Source: Gigaspora margarita (taxonomy: Eukaryota; Glomeromycota; Glomeromycetes; Diversisporales; Gigasporaceae). From it: a DNA stretch of 64,000 nt. Within the stretch, counting starts at the first letter, position 1; every line of letters starts with the position of its first letter. Of this stretch, positions 1 through 12,447 are shown piece by piece. The notes below the pieces were generated by a model. That model was not told where the DNA came from, did not search any database, and saw only the letters and a list, made by a program, of their open reading frames with translations. A program made the translations under genes and the position numbers. The stretch spans positions 1-64,000 of the forward strand of contig WTPW01000930.1 of NCBI GenBank assembly GCA_009809945.1, in the 5' to 3' direction.

Positions 1-3000
1 AAAGGGTCTCCATGGAGACATGTCTCCATAAAATAACACCCTAAACAATTATTATAAAACTTTGAAAAACCATAAAAAAAGATATATTGGGCTATTTTTA
101 ATGAACTCATTATCTTTAGAACTACCTAAATTGTCTTAATTAGGCTTCTTAGTTTACTTAGTACAAAATATAGTTTTAAAACAGTTTTATTTATTTTATA
201 AATAATTTATAAATACAGAATATATATATATGTAGTAATATATGATAAACTACTGAGAGTTGTTGGGCATAGCATTGTGCAAGTGCCCCTTTGCTAGCAT
301 ACAGGTAATCTCAGCACACTAAGGTTTAGAAAGTAACCATGAGATTACAATCATCTGGTCAAAGCTCTTGTATCTACTTGAAAGTATAGGATCTGCAATA
401 TGAGAGAAGCAAGAAATATAGTAAGTTAGTGAAATAACAAAATAGTAAGTAGTACCAAAAATCCAAGTTGTACAGAAGGTGGGTATAGAAAACTCTAGTA
501 GGTTTAGCTTACAGATAGTCAAGAATATCTGAGTCTGTTGTCTTAAGTAGTATCATATAATATATACAAATATATATTTAATAAAAGTCATTGAGTCAAG
601 ATCTCACTTTAAAAAAAAATACAATATATATACAATATATATGATATATATAGCAGTGTTGCCACGGAACAGCTTTGGACAATGATTTGGACAATTTTGG
701 ACAATTTTGGACAATTACAGTCTTGGATATTACCAAATATAGCAAATGATCAACAAAGTATTACAGAATTTTCTAGATTAAATTCATATATGCAAAAGGC
801 CTGCGCAAGTTACCAAATATAAAAAATTTTTTTTACAAAAGTATAGAAGTACAAAAAAAAATAGCTTGCTATATTATTTCCAACACGTAGTTTAAGAATC
901 CACCCTGATCCCGCAACCTTTAATAAGGTAGTTGCCTCATAATTTGACAAAAAAAAAGGCATATTTTTACTAAGTTCCGGAGATCTGTGTAGAATACTAT
1001 CGTAAAAAAAAATTTTTTTATAAAAAAAAATAACTATAAACACCACTTTTAATGCGTATTTTCAAGATCTGAGCCTATATCTTACTAACGGGTATGTATA
1101 ATACAATAATATGTTATATCTTTATTTTATTGTACACTTTCATAATATATATTGTTTAAATTTTAGGAAACAAGGCATTTAGTAGTTTTGAATTCTAAGA
1201 CCCAAGGATAAGAAAATGCATTTTAATTCTACTAGGAGCTGATTTCTAGCCATAGCCAAGAATAAAAGAAGAGCACTTAGATAGTATTTAAAACCTGCTA
1301 AATGTAGTTATTATAGAAAAATGGCTAAAGGAAATTAATCTTGGATTATGTTATAATAAAGGTATTTGTTGTATAGGTTTTATGTAACAACCCATGCTTT
1401 TTTTGAAAGCTTATTCATATGGGTATATATGAAAATATATACCCATGTGAATGAACTATATTTTATAAAAGGCAAAACTGAAATTAGCTTTATTTTCGTA
1501 AATGATGACTAATATTTTAGTCAGATGGTTTTAACATTCTAATAGTTAGTAGTTTTAAAATTCTTATAGTGGGTGAAGACACTGCTTGGTTTGTTTTCAA
1601 ATTTTTATAAGAGAGCGAAGACTATATTTTGTCAGGTTATCTTTAAGATCCTAATACTATATTTAAGTCGAATATTTTCAAAATTCTGATAATGGTGAAA
1701 AACTTTATTTAGTTAGGTTATTTTAAAATTTTTTAATTGGGAGAAGACTATATTGATCGAACGATTTTTATATTTTTTACATAGCTGGTGAAGACTAAGT
1801 TTATTCATTTTTAGAAAAGTTGTAAAAAACTAGCAGTAACAGAGAAATATTAGGCAAAGACTGAAAAAAAATTAATAGAGTTAGCGGAACATCGGTTAAT
1901 GATTATGAAGAGTGTGGTTGTGACGAAAGAATAATCAAGATTAAAATTCTCATAACTATAAGATTTTAAATTTTTAATTGTTGGGTAAAAAATTTATATG
2001 GTCGAGAAATATTTTTAAAATTATAATCTTGAATTCAAATTCGAAACATTTTTTTTCTTGTAAGGTTGCTTAAAAGTTTCAAATAAAAAATAAATATATT
2101 AATATAAAATAGTTCATCAAATTGGTTCTACATGTTAAAGACTTTTTTTATCGAAACTAATCTACATGTTGTTTTGAAGATTTTTTTTCATGGTTGCAAC
2201 AAATAAAAATATTGGAATTGTTGCTTGATATTTAAAATAAAGTTGAAATAATAGCGACATAAAAAATTTAAATTATTAGTAAAGAGCGATACACATGATG
2301 TTACATGTAATTTTGATTTCTGATATTTACATAAAATTATCAACCAAGGTACTGCATTATACATTACTGCTGTACTATTTTTTTGATTTTTTAAGGCCAT
2401 GATTTGATTGGCTAATTAATATGTGATAAAAATTTCTAGAAATGTCCGATCACCATTTGTATACTATAAATGGTGTGATCAATATAGCCCATATTTGGTA
2501 ATAACCAAGACAGAATTAAATAAAGTAAAATTACTTAAAATTTTATTAAGATAACCTATTTTAATTTTAACTTAAATGTATTTAGCACCTAAAAAAATAT
2601 ATAGTTATATATTTTTTAGAAAAATTCATTAATTATTAAAGCCTAAACAAGCTTTGGACAATCTTGAACATTTGGATAATTTTGGACGTAAACAAGCCAA
2701 AAAAGGCTGTAGACAGCCAAAACGTACAATACTATATATAGTATATGTATACAATGTATTTTTGATATTTTGTATCAACTCTATATGTATCAGGTACTCG
2801 ATAATTATCTGATGTATATCTAATAGGTGTTAGTAGAAATTGGAATTGGCTTGATCAACTTAAAATAAAAAATATTTTATATAATAAGTAGTGATTGTAC
2901 TTGGGTAGAACTTGCAATCATTTGACATAGTAATTTATCCGGATATCTGAGTAATTTAATAGTAACTGGATAGAGGTTTTCCCAACGGGTACAATCTCTA

Positions 3001-3600
3001 ATAATAAGATTAGTATATCTATAATACAATTGTAATAAACTTGAATTACAAAAATACAAGTAAAGCAAGATATTTATTTATAACAATATTGGTTATAAAT
3101 ATAGCTATAGTTAATATTTAGTACTTTTGCAAAGTTCAAAAACATGTAGAGCATATAGAGAATAATTTTAATTATATAAATTTTACAATAAGTTCAAAAA
3201 ATTCTGCAATATAAACCAGCTATTAACTTTAATTTAGTTAGCTTTACTAGTATAGTTTGTAATTGCAAGTTTTATATTATAATTGTATAGTATGTACACT
3301 AATCTAAAAGTAATAATATATTATATAATAAGGTTAGTGTATATACTATATATGGTAACAAAATTATTTTGGGTATGGGAACTTAAAATTAATTTTTTTT
3401 TTCAAAAATTGGTTACTTAAAACCCAAAATTTTTTGATATTTTTTTTGAATAGACAAAATAATAAAAAATATAAATATATAAATTTTATTTGCTCTTCTT
3501 TATAAAAAATTTTAACTTCACTACAAAAACTGGATAGTGATTGACCAGAAGACTGAATGGGCAAGAGCCTCTATGGCAAAGAGGGCTTACTAATCTGGCT
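1..3600. other. Gene-free AT-rich stretch
   Basis: No supported gene. The first 50 bases, read in reverse, match 43851-43890 (GGGTGTTATTTTAT.GAGACA), probably an element end cut by the window edge. TTGGACAA words cluster at 672-715 and recur at 2652-2690 in the same orientation. Confidence 0.6.
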
Positions 3601-3608
3601 ACCAGGAT

Positions 3609-3886
3609 CTCAAACATCTAGCACAAAGATCATAATTTTTTTTAGCAAAAACCCTAAAATTTGAAAAGCAAAAAACCAGTTTTTGGCAATTATCTTGGTA
3701 TCTATTAGTCCAATTTGAATAAATTTTTTTATAATGAAGCACTTAGTGAGGTGCATCTAACAAAAAAAAGTTCGTTCAATTCTGAGCACTAGATCAAAAG
3801 TTATTTAAAAAAAATGTAGTTTTGTTGTTTTTGGCAAATTGGGCAAAATTGACCAAAAATCAAGTTATAATCTATATGAGAGATGT
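3609..3886 (+). repeat. Direct repeat flanking the SINE relic, left copy
   Basis: The sequence from CAAACATCTAG to CTATATGAGAGATGT is repeated, with about 20% divergence and small indels, at 4639-4944 (CAAACATCTAG to CTATATAGGAAATGT). The copies are far too long for a target duplication, so the SINE lies in a tandem or duplicated repeat unit. Confidence 0.7.
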
Positions 3887-4560
3887 CTCTGGGTCCTTGG
3901 ATACCAGAGCATTATTACAAGAAAAGAACTGTTATAGAAATAGGTACTAAGAAAAAAGAGACTATAAAAGCACCTTAAAGCCTAGCTGACTGATCCTTTT
4001 AGGCCAACTGAAATAGTAAGCTAGAATTCTAAAGAAAAGGATCCTTGTAAGGGAATAGCAATACTAGGATTCAGTGAACTTCACAAAGACAAAAAGTAGA
4101 TAACAGTAGTAATTTAAGAATAATCCTTGACTGCAAGTATACAAGTATAAGCCTCAGTGAATGCATAAGTTACTAAAGTATAGATGATACTAGTACTGAA
4201 ACAGTGTTGCTTTACCAAGTTTCTTATCAAAGATAACAGAACCAGATATACCCGACTAGGTTCTAAAGTTATGGAGAAGAAACCAAAACACTGTGTTCTG
4301 GTGATACAAAATAGGTTGATAGAAGGAACAGGACCCAGAGAATTTAAATAAACAATGCTAGTATATTAATTACAATTATAATAACTAGTATAGAACTTTA
4401 GGTAACTACTTAAATAAGCAACCAAAAGTTGTAGAGAAACTAGTTGTATTCTTGTCTATATAACAAATGCTATTGAATTTCTATGTAGAATGCTGATAGC
4501 CCTAATATCAAATAAAATCCTAAGTCCCAAGATAGGCACTTTGAAACCAAAAAAAAAAAT
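3887..4560 (+). mobile_element. Degenerate 5'-truncated relative of the 42.8-kb SINE
   Basis: Blocks GATCCTT..GCCAACTG.A, GTATAGATGATAC, CTTTACCAAGTTTC and AAGTCCC..ATAGGCACTTT occur in the same order as in the element at 42783-43726, and an A tract closes it. The tRNA head is missing. It sits exactly between two copies of an unrelated roughly 280-300 bp repeat. Confidence 0.65.
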
Positions 4561-4638
4561 TTAATTTATTTTTGAAAACCTGAAAATAGATATTTTTTAA
4601 AAATTAATTTTGATAGTATCTATAGTACATATAGTACT

Positions 4639-4944
4639 TCAAACATCTAGTACAGAGGTCATATATAATGCATTTTAGCAAAATTTAAAAAAAAAACAAA
4701 AAAAAAAAAAAAAAAACAAAAAACAATCTCTGAAATTTGAGAAGCAAAAAATAGGGTTTTCAGTAATCCAATTTGAATAACGTTTTTTTTTTAAAATAAA
4801 GCTTTAGTAAAGTGCATCTAACAAAAAAAGTCTATTCAATTCTGATTACTAAATCAACAATTATTTAACAAAATGTAGTTTTGTCATTTTTAGCAAATTA
4901 GATCAAAATTGTCAAAACCAGATTATAACCTATATAGGAAATGT
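4639..4944 (+). repeat. Direct repeat flanking the SINE relic, right copy
   Basis: Partner of 3609-3886. It carries an extra A-rich tract (near 4690-4720) that is absent from the left copy. Confidence 0.7.
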
Positions 4945-5870
4945 TCAGGTTCTGTATATACTACAATACTATTGTAATACAAGTAAATATAATAATTATT
5001 TAATAAACTTCTTTTTTTTTTTTAAATAAATCTATTTTTTTATATTAATAAATGAATATTAAAAATTATATAATAACTAAAAAAATTTTTTGTTTTTAAA
5101 AATTACTAAATTCTTAGCAAAAAAACTAGACCTTTTTTGAATATAAAAATAGTATAAAGATAATTCTTAAAGTCATTATTTTTGTTAATATAAATACAAT
5201 TATTGGTATAAAAGTTTTTTAATTAATTTTTTGTAAACAAAAAATATAGTTTGACTTTATAGTTATAATTATAATTTTTTTTTAATTAACTTGAATTTTA
5301 TTTAATACAATAAATTTGATATTTAAATATATTAAAAATTATTCTTAACTACTGTATTTTATTGTAAATTAGCATCATTATTTTTAAAATTTTAAATTAA
5401 ATATTTTGGCAATTATCTAATTAAATTTAATAAATATTTTTAACTTAAAATTTTATAAATCTATAAAATTTAAATAAATAAAGTTTTATTAAATTTGATT
5501 AGATAGTTGTTAAGATATTTGAATTTAAAATTTCAAAAAAATGGTACTTATTTATAATAGAATATAATAGTAAATTAAGAATTGACAAAATTTTAATTGA
5601 TGCAAATATATATTTTATGCAGTTATTTATTCTAACTATATTAATTATGCAAAAAATAGTTATTAAAGCAATCTACTTATTGTATTTATTCTAGCTACAT
5701 TAATTATTGTAAGCAAATTATTAAAATTATAGCTATTTATACAAACAATTTTATTTTTTATATTTGTAGCAATTTATATTTACCTATTTATAATACCAAA
5801 TGTGCTTGTAAAAACTTATTGCATATTTATATCTTTTGAAGAAATATTATTTAATTTGAGTTAGGCCCTA
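4945..5870. other. Gene-free, extremely AT-rich stretch
   Basis: Simple A/T sequence with imperfect inverted words around 5400-5540. No gene or termini found. Confidence 0.6.
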
Positions 5871-5874
5871 AGAG

Positions 5875-6469
5875 AAGTGCAGTAAATCACATAATTTTTT
5901 AGGGGGGGGGGGGGGGCCCCATTTATCACGTCCTATATATATATAGAGTAAAATAGCCAATAATATTGAAGTATTTATTATAATAAAAATTCACAGAAAG
6001 TTGCTATATAGTAAAGTCTAAATTTTACTATATCAATCGATAATTATCGATTAAGCAAACTTGTTAGGAATATCAATATACATATACTCTGAAATTTTTA
6101 TCAAAATTAAAGAAGTTTTTATTATTTAACTTTTAATTTTTACGTTCGTCAAATGTATTTTTTTAAAAAATTTAAAATTTTTGTCAAACAAAAATCAAAA
6201 AGTCAAATAATAAAAAGTTCTCCAACACTGATGAAAATTTTAGTGTAAGTATATTTTGAACTTTTAAACAAGTTTACTTAAGCAACTTTAATCGATTCAC
6301 ATAGTAAAATTTTGACTTTACTATGTAGTGACTGTTATCGTACGTGGGGTCAAAAACATTTTTGAATTTTTTTAATATTAAAAAGACGAAATTTGATTGG
6401 TCAATAGCCTATTACAGGGGGGAGGGGGTCGGACCTATGTAAACCCTAATTATGTGATTTACTGCACTT
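5875..6469. mobile_element. TIR foldback element (MITE), 595 bp
   Basis: Perfect 22-bp terminal inverted repeats (AAGTGCAGTAAATCACATAA plus TT at 5875-5896, complement at 6448-6469) enclose a long internal palindrome (about 5999-6332). A run of 14 G lies just inside the left TIR and a G-rich tract (GGGGGGAGGGGG) just inside the right one. The flanks CCCTAA(GAG) and CCCTAA(AGA) suggest a weak target duplication. It encodes no protein. The internal palindrome is the same as in the 47.3-kb element. Confidence 0.8.
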
Positions 6470-7261
6470 CCCTAAAGAAAATTTTTATTTTATATAGATA
6501 TAAAATTAAATTATTTATTAGTAATAAATTGATTTTGTTACAACTAGATTGAAAAATTTTTATATTTAATTCTTTAATGAATAATTGTAAATATAACTAT
6601 ATAGTACTTTTTAAAATCTACAATAAATTAAAAAAATATATAAATTAAAATTTGGCTTGAATTTTTTTAAATTATATATTATATTTTTATATTTTTAAAA
6701 ACCAATGTACTGGTAGTTTAAACAGGACCCCGAAATATATATAGATAGGTAAGATGACTTTAAAATTTTTATTAATTGCTGTACACAAGACTTTTTTATA
6801 AGATAAGTATGCAAAATTTATACCTTACAATAAAAAAATTAAAAATATGCAAAATAAATTCTAACCTTGATTATAGCATAAAATTTTATATAAGCTAGAA
6901 CAATATATAAAATTATATCAGAAAAATTTTTATAGTGCAGATTTGTACAGATTTTTAAAATATTAATTATAAAAATCAGTGACCACACAACTGTTAGTAT
7001 AGAAAAAATCCTTAAAAATTTAATTTTCTGTGCAGATTTGGCAGATTTAATTTTTTGTACAAATCTTTAATAATTAACAATTCAAAAAAATAAATAATAA
7101 TAATTTACTATATACTAGCTAAATTTTTATAAATTAAAAGAATATATTTAAATATCTTTTAATAATATAATTTATTACAAATATATAATATTGGTCAATT
7201 ATAAAAATAATAAAAAATAATATATTTTATTAAAAAAAAAATTACAAACCATATTACAAGA

Positions 7262-7540
7262 GACATTACAAAAACATCTTCTACAAATACCATAAAGACA
7301 CTATACAAATACTACATAAACGCCATAAAAACACCACTGCACAAATGCCATAGAGACACTACTGCATACTACAAAAATGCCATAGAGATACCACTATACA
7401 AATGGCATAAAGACACTGTACAAACGCCATAAAAACACTGTACAAACGCTGTAAAGACACCGTACAAATGCCGTAGAGACATCATACAAATGGTGTAGAG
7501 ATACCATATAAATGCCGTAGAGACACCGTACAAACAACTA
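7262..7540. repeat. 22-bp minisatellite
   Basis: About ten diverged copies of a 22-base unit such as GCCATAAAAACACTGTACAAAC and GCCGTAGAGACACCGTACAAAC. Minus-strand open frames here only reflect the repeat. Confidence 0.8.
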
Positions 7541-7920
7541 TACAAATGTGTCAAACAAAATGCAAAAAAAAACTGATACCAACGATGAACATATCAAAAA
7601 GTGCAACCTATCCTGAACCTGACAAGAATTAGTACTGCACAAACACTCAACTAAAAGCAAAAAAAAGAAACGAATGCTTAGCTGTACAAAATTGCAAGAC
7701 CTTCGACCAACAATGCAAAAGAAAACTGTAACACTAAGAAAGGATGATTTTGAAATGAAATATAATACAGATCCCAGATACTACGACAACTCCAAGAACT
7801 AGATGACTTTAAAAGCAATGACAGTTGAGAAACCCAATAATGCACTAATGACAAAAAGAAACACCTATCAAAGCTAGCATGAAACAAAACTAACCAGGTC
7901 ACAAAAAATATCAAATTGGA

Positions 7921-8290
7921 CAGCACTAGCTCGAGAGGAAATTACTAAACTAGAAGATGTAAAAAACCATGGCACCAATGACAAAAAAACCAGACAACAC
8001 CAGCGATGAGAGAAGCACCAATAAATGGAAACTAAAAAGAGAACAAGAACAATATTAGTACTGTACAAATAAAAAGTAAGACAAAAAACCCCTGAATTAC
8101 TTATTATTTTATACTTGAACAGCACTAGCGACGGAAGGAAATTACCAAAATAGAAGATATAAAAACCACGGAACCAACGACGAAAAAACTGGACAACACC
8201 AGTGATGAGAGAAGCACCAATAAATAGATAATAATCTAAAACTAAAAAAAGAACAAGAATAATATTAGTACTATACAAATAAAATAAATA
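7921..8290. repeat. Tandem duplication, period about 199 bp
   Basis: The unit starting CAGCACTAGC at 7921 recurs at 8120 with GAGAGAAGCACCAATAAAT and ACAAGAA.AATATTAGTACT in register. It is part of the cargo of the 6714-9575 element. Confidence 0.75.
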
Positions 8291-9170
8291 AAATATAAAA
8301 TAATAATTAAAAGGTATGAAAAAAAAAACAAATTACTTAGCATTTTATAATCTTACTTTGTATAACCAGTTATCTAATTAATAAATTACTATATTATTAA
8401 TAATAAAAATAAAAAAATGTTAAAACAATTATAATAAAATAATAAATAAAGTAAAACGTATAGTACTATACATATTTACAATAAAAAATAATTAAATAAA
8501 AGAACTATTTAAAAAATAAAATAAAAATAAAATTTAAAAATTAAAAAAAAAAAATAAAAAAATAAAAAAATTAAAAATAAATAAATATAAATTAAAAATA
8601 AATTTAAAAAAAATTTAAGTATAAAAAAAAATGTTAAAAATTTAAAATAAAAAATTAAAAAATAATAATAAAAAAAAAACATTAAAAAAATTATAAAAAA
8701 AAATTAAAAAAAGTAAATACAGAATAAAAAAATAAAAATTAAAAAATAAAATAAAAAAATAAAGGACGAAAATAAAATTAAAATAATAAATAAAAAAAAT
8801 AAATAAAAAAAAGTAAAAATTAAAAAAAAAGTAAAAAATAAAGAAAAAAATTTAAAAAAAATCGAAAACATCAAAAAAAAATTTTAATTAAAAAATAATG
8901 CTAAAAAAGTTAAAAAAAATCGAAAAATAATAAAAAAAATATTATATAAAAAAAATAAAAAAACATTAAAAATTTTTTTAAAAAAAGTATAAGTATATTT
9001 TACGTGTTTGTTTTTATTATTTTAGTTTATTTTATTTATTTAACTTAAACACAGTTTTTTTTACTTTAATTTATTTATCTATTTATTTATTTTATTTTAA
9101 ATCCTTTTTTTAAATATGTACGAACATTTTATTTTACTTTTATTTTTTAGTTTATTTTTTTTTATTTTAA
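8290..9170. repeat. A-rich low-complexity block
   Basis: Almost only A and T, mostly runs of A broken by T (AAAAATAAAATTAAAA). It turns to T-rich after about 9000, and no gene is visible. Confidence 0.9.
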
Positions 9171-9579
9171 TAAATTTATGCAAGTCTCGATCAAAAAGAT
9201 TTGATTATTGAGTATATGCAAGGTAACTATTTTTGTAATATGCATATATACAATATGGGAATAATCCTGGTTTAGGAAAAAAGAGATGCGACATTTGTTG
9301 TTTTTCTAGGTTTTTTCAAAATAAAAATTTTGTTTTGAAAACTTATTTTTGGAAATTACATTATTGTTATTTCCAAATTTATACTAAAATACACAAATAA
9401 TAAACCTTTACATGCAGAATTTAATATAGAAATAAGCAATTTAAAAATTTAATCTTTTAATAATTTTTTAAAAGAATATGCAAATATAAATTTTACTTCA
9501 TTTGATTTGTCAATGATAGTGACACATTCTCTGACCTGACCTGTTTATGTATATTTCAGGGTCCTGTTTAAACTATCTT

Positions 9580-10615
9580 GAAGTAAACTACAAAAAATAT
9601 ATACTGTATATTTGTTAGCAAGAGGTACTAGCAAATTTGATAATCATTAGTAATTCTAATAGTTGTATTTAATAGATCTTTAACAGAATTAATATAAAAA
9701 TATAATTTTCTAGTTAATAAAATAAAGGGTTTACAATATTGAGTTAAAAGATGTACTATTGAAAAATTTTGTAAACTTTCAAATATATTATAAAATAAAT
9801 ATAAAAATTTTTGTAAGGCTATACAAATAAAATTAATTGTTTTTCATAACATATTATTAAGGTTAAAAGGCATCTGGGGCCTGGTTGTTATTGTATAAGT
9901 ATAAAAAAATATTATATAAAATTTTAAAAGGTTTTGTAATTTGGTGACCTGCATGTAACTGTATTATAAATAAAATTTTAATTTTTTCAAAAAAGGCACC
10001 CAGCCAGGTTACAAGAAACAATTATATTTGTTTGCATAGCCTAACTTAAATATTTTAAAATTTATTTAAAATTTATAGTTAAAATAATTTAACAAAATAT
10101 ATAGAACCCAATTTTATCTATTTTAATAATCTAATTAGAGAGCAAAAGATAGATAATTTTTTGAAAGCAGAGAGAAAAAAAAAAGTTAAAATTATATATA
10201 AGAAATCTGACCAAATATATATAATAAAATAACCAAATAATTAATTAATACTGCTTTTATTAAGCTATATTAGAGTAGAATAGAGTAAAAGGTCTTAAAG
10301 TCTTATAAAAATTTTTATAATATCTAGTATTTGCTTCAGTAATTAGATAAATTTTGAACAATTATACTTTCTGTAAAAATTTCAATTATTAAAAAAAAAT
10401 ATTAATAAATTACACTGCTAATATTCAATACTACATGTGTTTAGTCAATCAAAATCATAAAATTTGTATAATATAAAGATTAAGTGTAATTTAAAATTTT
10501 TAAAAATCATCTATTTCAAAAAATTCTGTTTAAGAAACCAATTTTTACATTCTAACAAAAAAAAAAAATTTTCTTGCAAATTTTAGTATATACTAATATT
10601 CTACTAAACAATAAA
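9580..10615. other. Gene-free AT-rich stretch
   Basis: No coding signal or clear repeat boundary. A short purine tract lies near 10170. Confidence 0.5.
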
Positions 10616-10619
10616 ATTT

Positions 10620-10880
10620 AAAGTTTGAGTCTGGTCTGGACCAGACCAAATCTGAACCCAAACCTAGAATCACTAGTTCATATGAATGCTAAACTGAACC
10701 TGAACATATTTATAAACTTAGAACTGAACCTGAACTGAACCTGAACTAGCTCTAAAAGTTCAATACTAAACCTAAACCTTAATATGTTTTAAAAAATATT
10801 TAGGTTCAGGTTCAATACTAAACCTGAACCTGAACCTGAACATGACCTAAGTTTAGTTCAGTTCAGGTTCATAGAAATAC
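10620..10880. repeat. Array of TGAACC words in both orientations
   Basis: More than ten copies of CTGAACCTGAAC, then AGGTTCAGGTTCA, forming imperfect palindromes, with TCTGGTCTGGACCAGACCAAA at the left. The left part matches 20155-20205 in inverse. It resembles the interior of the hAT-type elements, but no termini were found. Confidence 0.7.
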
Positions 10881-11075
10881 TAATGTATAGATTTAATTGG
10901 AAGCATTATGCATACTGCTTTAATAAAAGGCTTTAACAATCAAAATACTAATTTATCTAGATGCAAAAAAAGAAAAAATTAATAATTAACTGCATATTCA
11001 GAAAGTATATAAGAAAAATAATATGGAATTTCTGAACATCTCTTCAAAAGGCCTGAAAGCGAAATCACAGAAGTG

Positions 11076-12330
11076 ATTATGAGTCAAGAAAAATTTATCC
11101 TGAAACAAGATAGACAAGTAGCTAATTACTAGATATTACTTATCCGGGCACAGTCTTCATTATTAGACATGCATCTGAAATTATAGAGTGGAGCCAGTTC
11201 AAAGACATACAAGAAGATGAACAACTACATCTAGCAGAAGCAAAAAGTTAAAAAAAGTTGGCATTGCCAGAAATTAAGAGCCTCATAAGTAAAAAAATAG
11301 CATTAATGATACAAGAAGGAGCCACTCAGATTACGGCATAGAGGTGCTTGAAAACCAAATATTGAACATAATAAATTATCGTTAAATGCAGAAAATAATA
11401 GTATTTACAGCAATGAAAGAAGAATGAGATGTCTCTAGATCAGAACCTCATTAACAAAGAGCTATTAGTAAATACAGGTCATAAGGAAAAGAATAAAGCA
11501 GATAATGGTGCTCAAACTGCAAGCGAAACTGTCGTGTCATTAGTATATGATGGGAAAGAAGAACCAATACAACAAGAGGACTCACAGAGAAGTGAGCTCA
11601 TAGATGCAATACAGGATTACACACTATGGGACATTCCGTAATTTTATACTACAAAAAAAGTTACAGATGTTTTGAAAAAATATGGAAAGATCAAGTTAAA
11701 GAGTTGGAACACCAAAGGAAAAAACAAGACGGTCGTAGTGGGAGTTCAGTTCCACAATACAGAAAAGATGAAAGTACTCGAAAACACTTGGTGATACCAA
11801 CATCTAACGGAAAGGTTTTCAGAATCACAAAAGGAGTGAATTGCCTCAAAATGCTAGCAGAAAGAGCCAAGCACAAAGCTACAATTAAAAACCTGCTATA
11901 TCATGCACAGGAAGTGCTATTACTATGACAATTTAAGAGGCTTGGAGCCACAGCAATATATATTCCAACCAACAGTAATAGAAATCCAAAGAGCTCTGCG
12001 ACCATATAATTCAAATCGAACAAGAAAAAAGTTAAGGTAGCAAAGAGTAGATCAGTTATTACAATACAAAACTGTTCTAGAAACCAGAAATTGGGACAAA
12101 TAGTGGTATTCAAGACAGAACCCTAGTAAGGAGAAATAATAGTAGACATAAATCAGAAGAAAGAAAAACCACAGAAGGCTATCCATACAGACCACACATG
12201 GTAGCGATAGAAAAAGAGAAGGAAGTAGGACAAGAGGATCAGAATCAAAAAGCAGTTACTTTAGAAAGATGAAAACAGATAAAGAAAAGAGAGAGGCAGA
12301 TAAAGATGACAGTTAAAACAAAGAAAGACA
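11076..12330 (+). pseudogene. LINE ORF1 relic with RRM-like domain
   Basis: Fragments in changing frames form a nucleic-acid-binding ORF1. The upstream part reads VFIIRHASEIIEWSQF. The best-kept section (11429-11640) starts MSLDQNLINKELL and ends YTLWDIP. After a TAA it continues in frame as FYTTKKVTDVLKKYGKIKLK and VVVGVQF, the alternating strand/helix pattern of an RRM as found in ORF1 of Glomeromycotina LINEs. The stop after DIP fits CAA to TAA. ORF1 proteins coat the element RNA for retrotransposition (family knowledge). The remaining Lys/Glu-rich part is broken by further stops. Confidence 0.6.
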
Positions 12331-12447
12331 TTTTAGAGAGAGAGCGCCTGATCGCCCCTAAAAGGCACCATGGGCATTAATAATGATATAGAGGTGCTAC
12401 AGAATAGATGTAGCACAGAAGAAGGAGAAGAGATGGAGGAAAGTTAG

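Larger units (their letters stand above)
6714..9575. mobile_element. TIR element carrying a T-rich and minisatellite cargo
   Basis: The ends TAGTTTAAACAGGACCC(C)GAAATATA (6714-6739) and the complement at 9550-9575 match at 25 of 26 positions and start with TA. Inside, read on the minus strand, come a T-rich block (about 9170-8290), a roughly 200-bp duplicated degenerate unit (8280-7920) and a 22-bp minisatellite (7530-7262). No transposase is present. Confidence 0.7.

Noticed and set aside
5900-5920. G run as a functional quadruplex
   Set aside because: A single homopolymer next to a C run may be assembly slippage. No supporting pattern.
7874-8278. 134-codon minus-strand open frame
   Set aside because: It translates the roughly 200-bp tandem duplication. 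The peptide is repetitive Phe/Leu/Ser with no domain.
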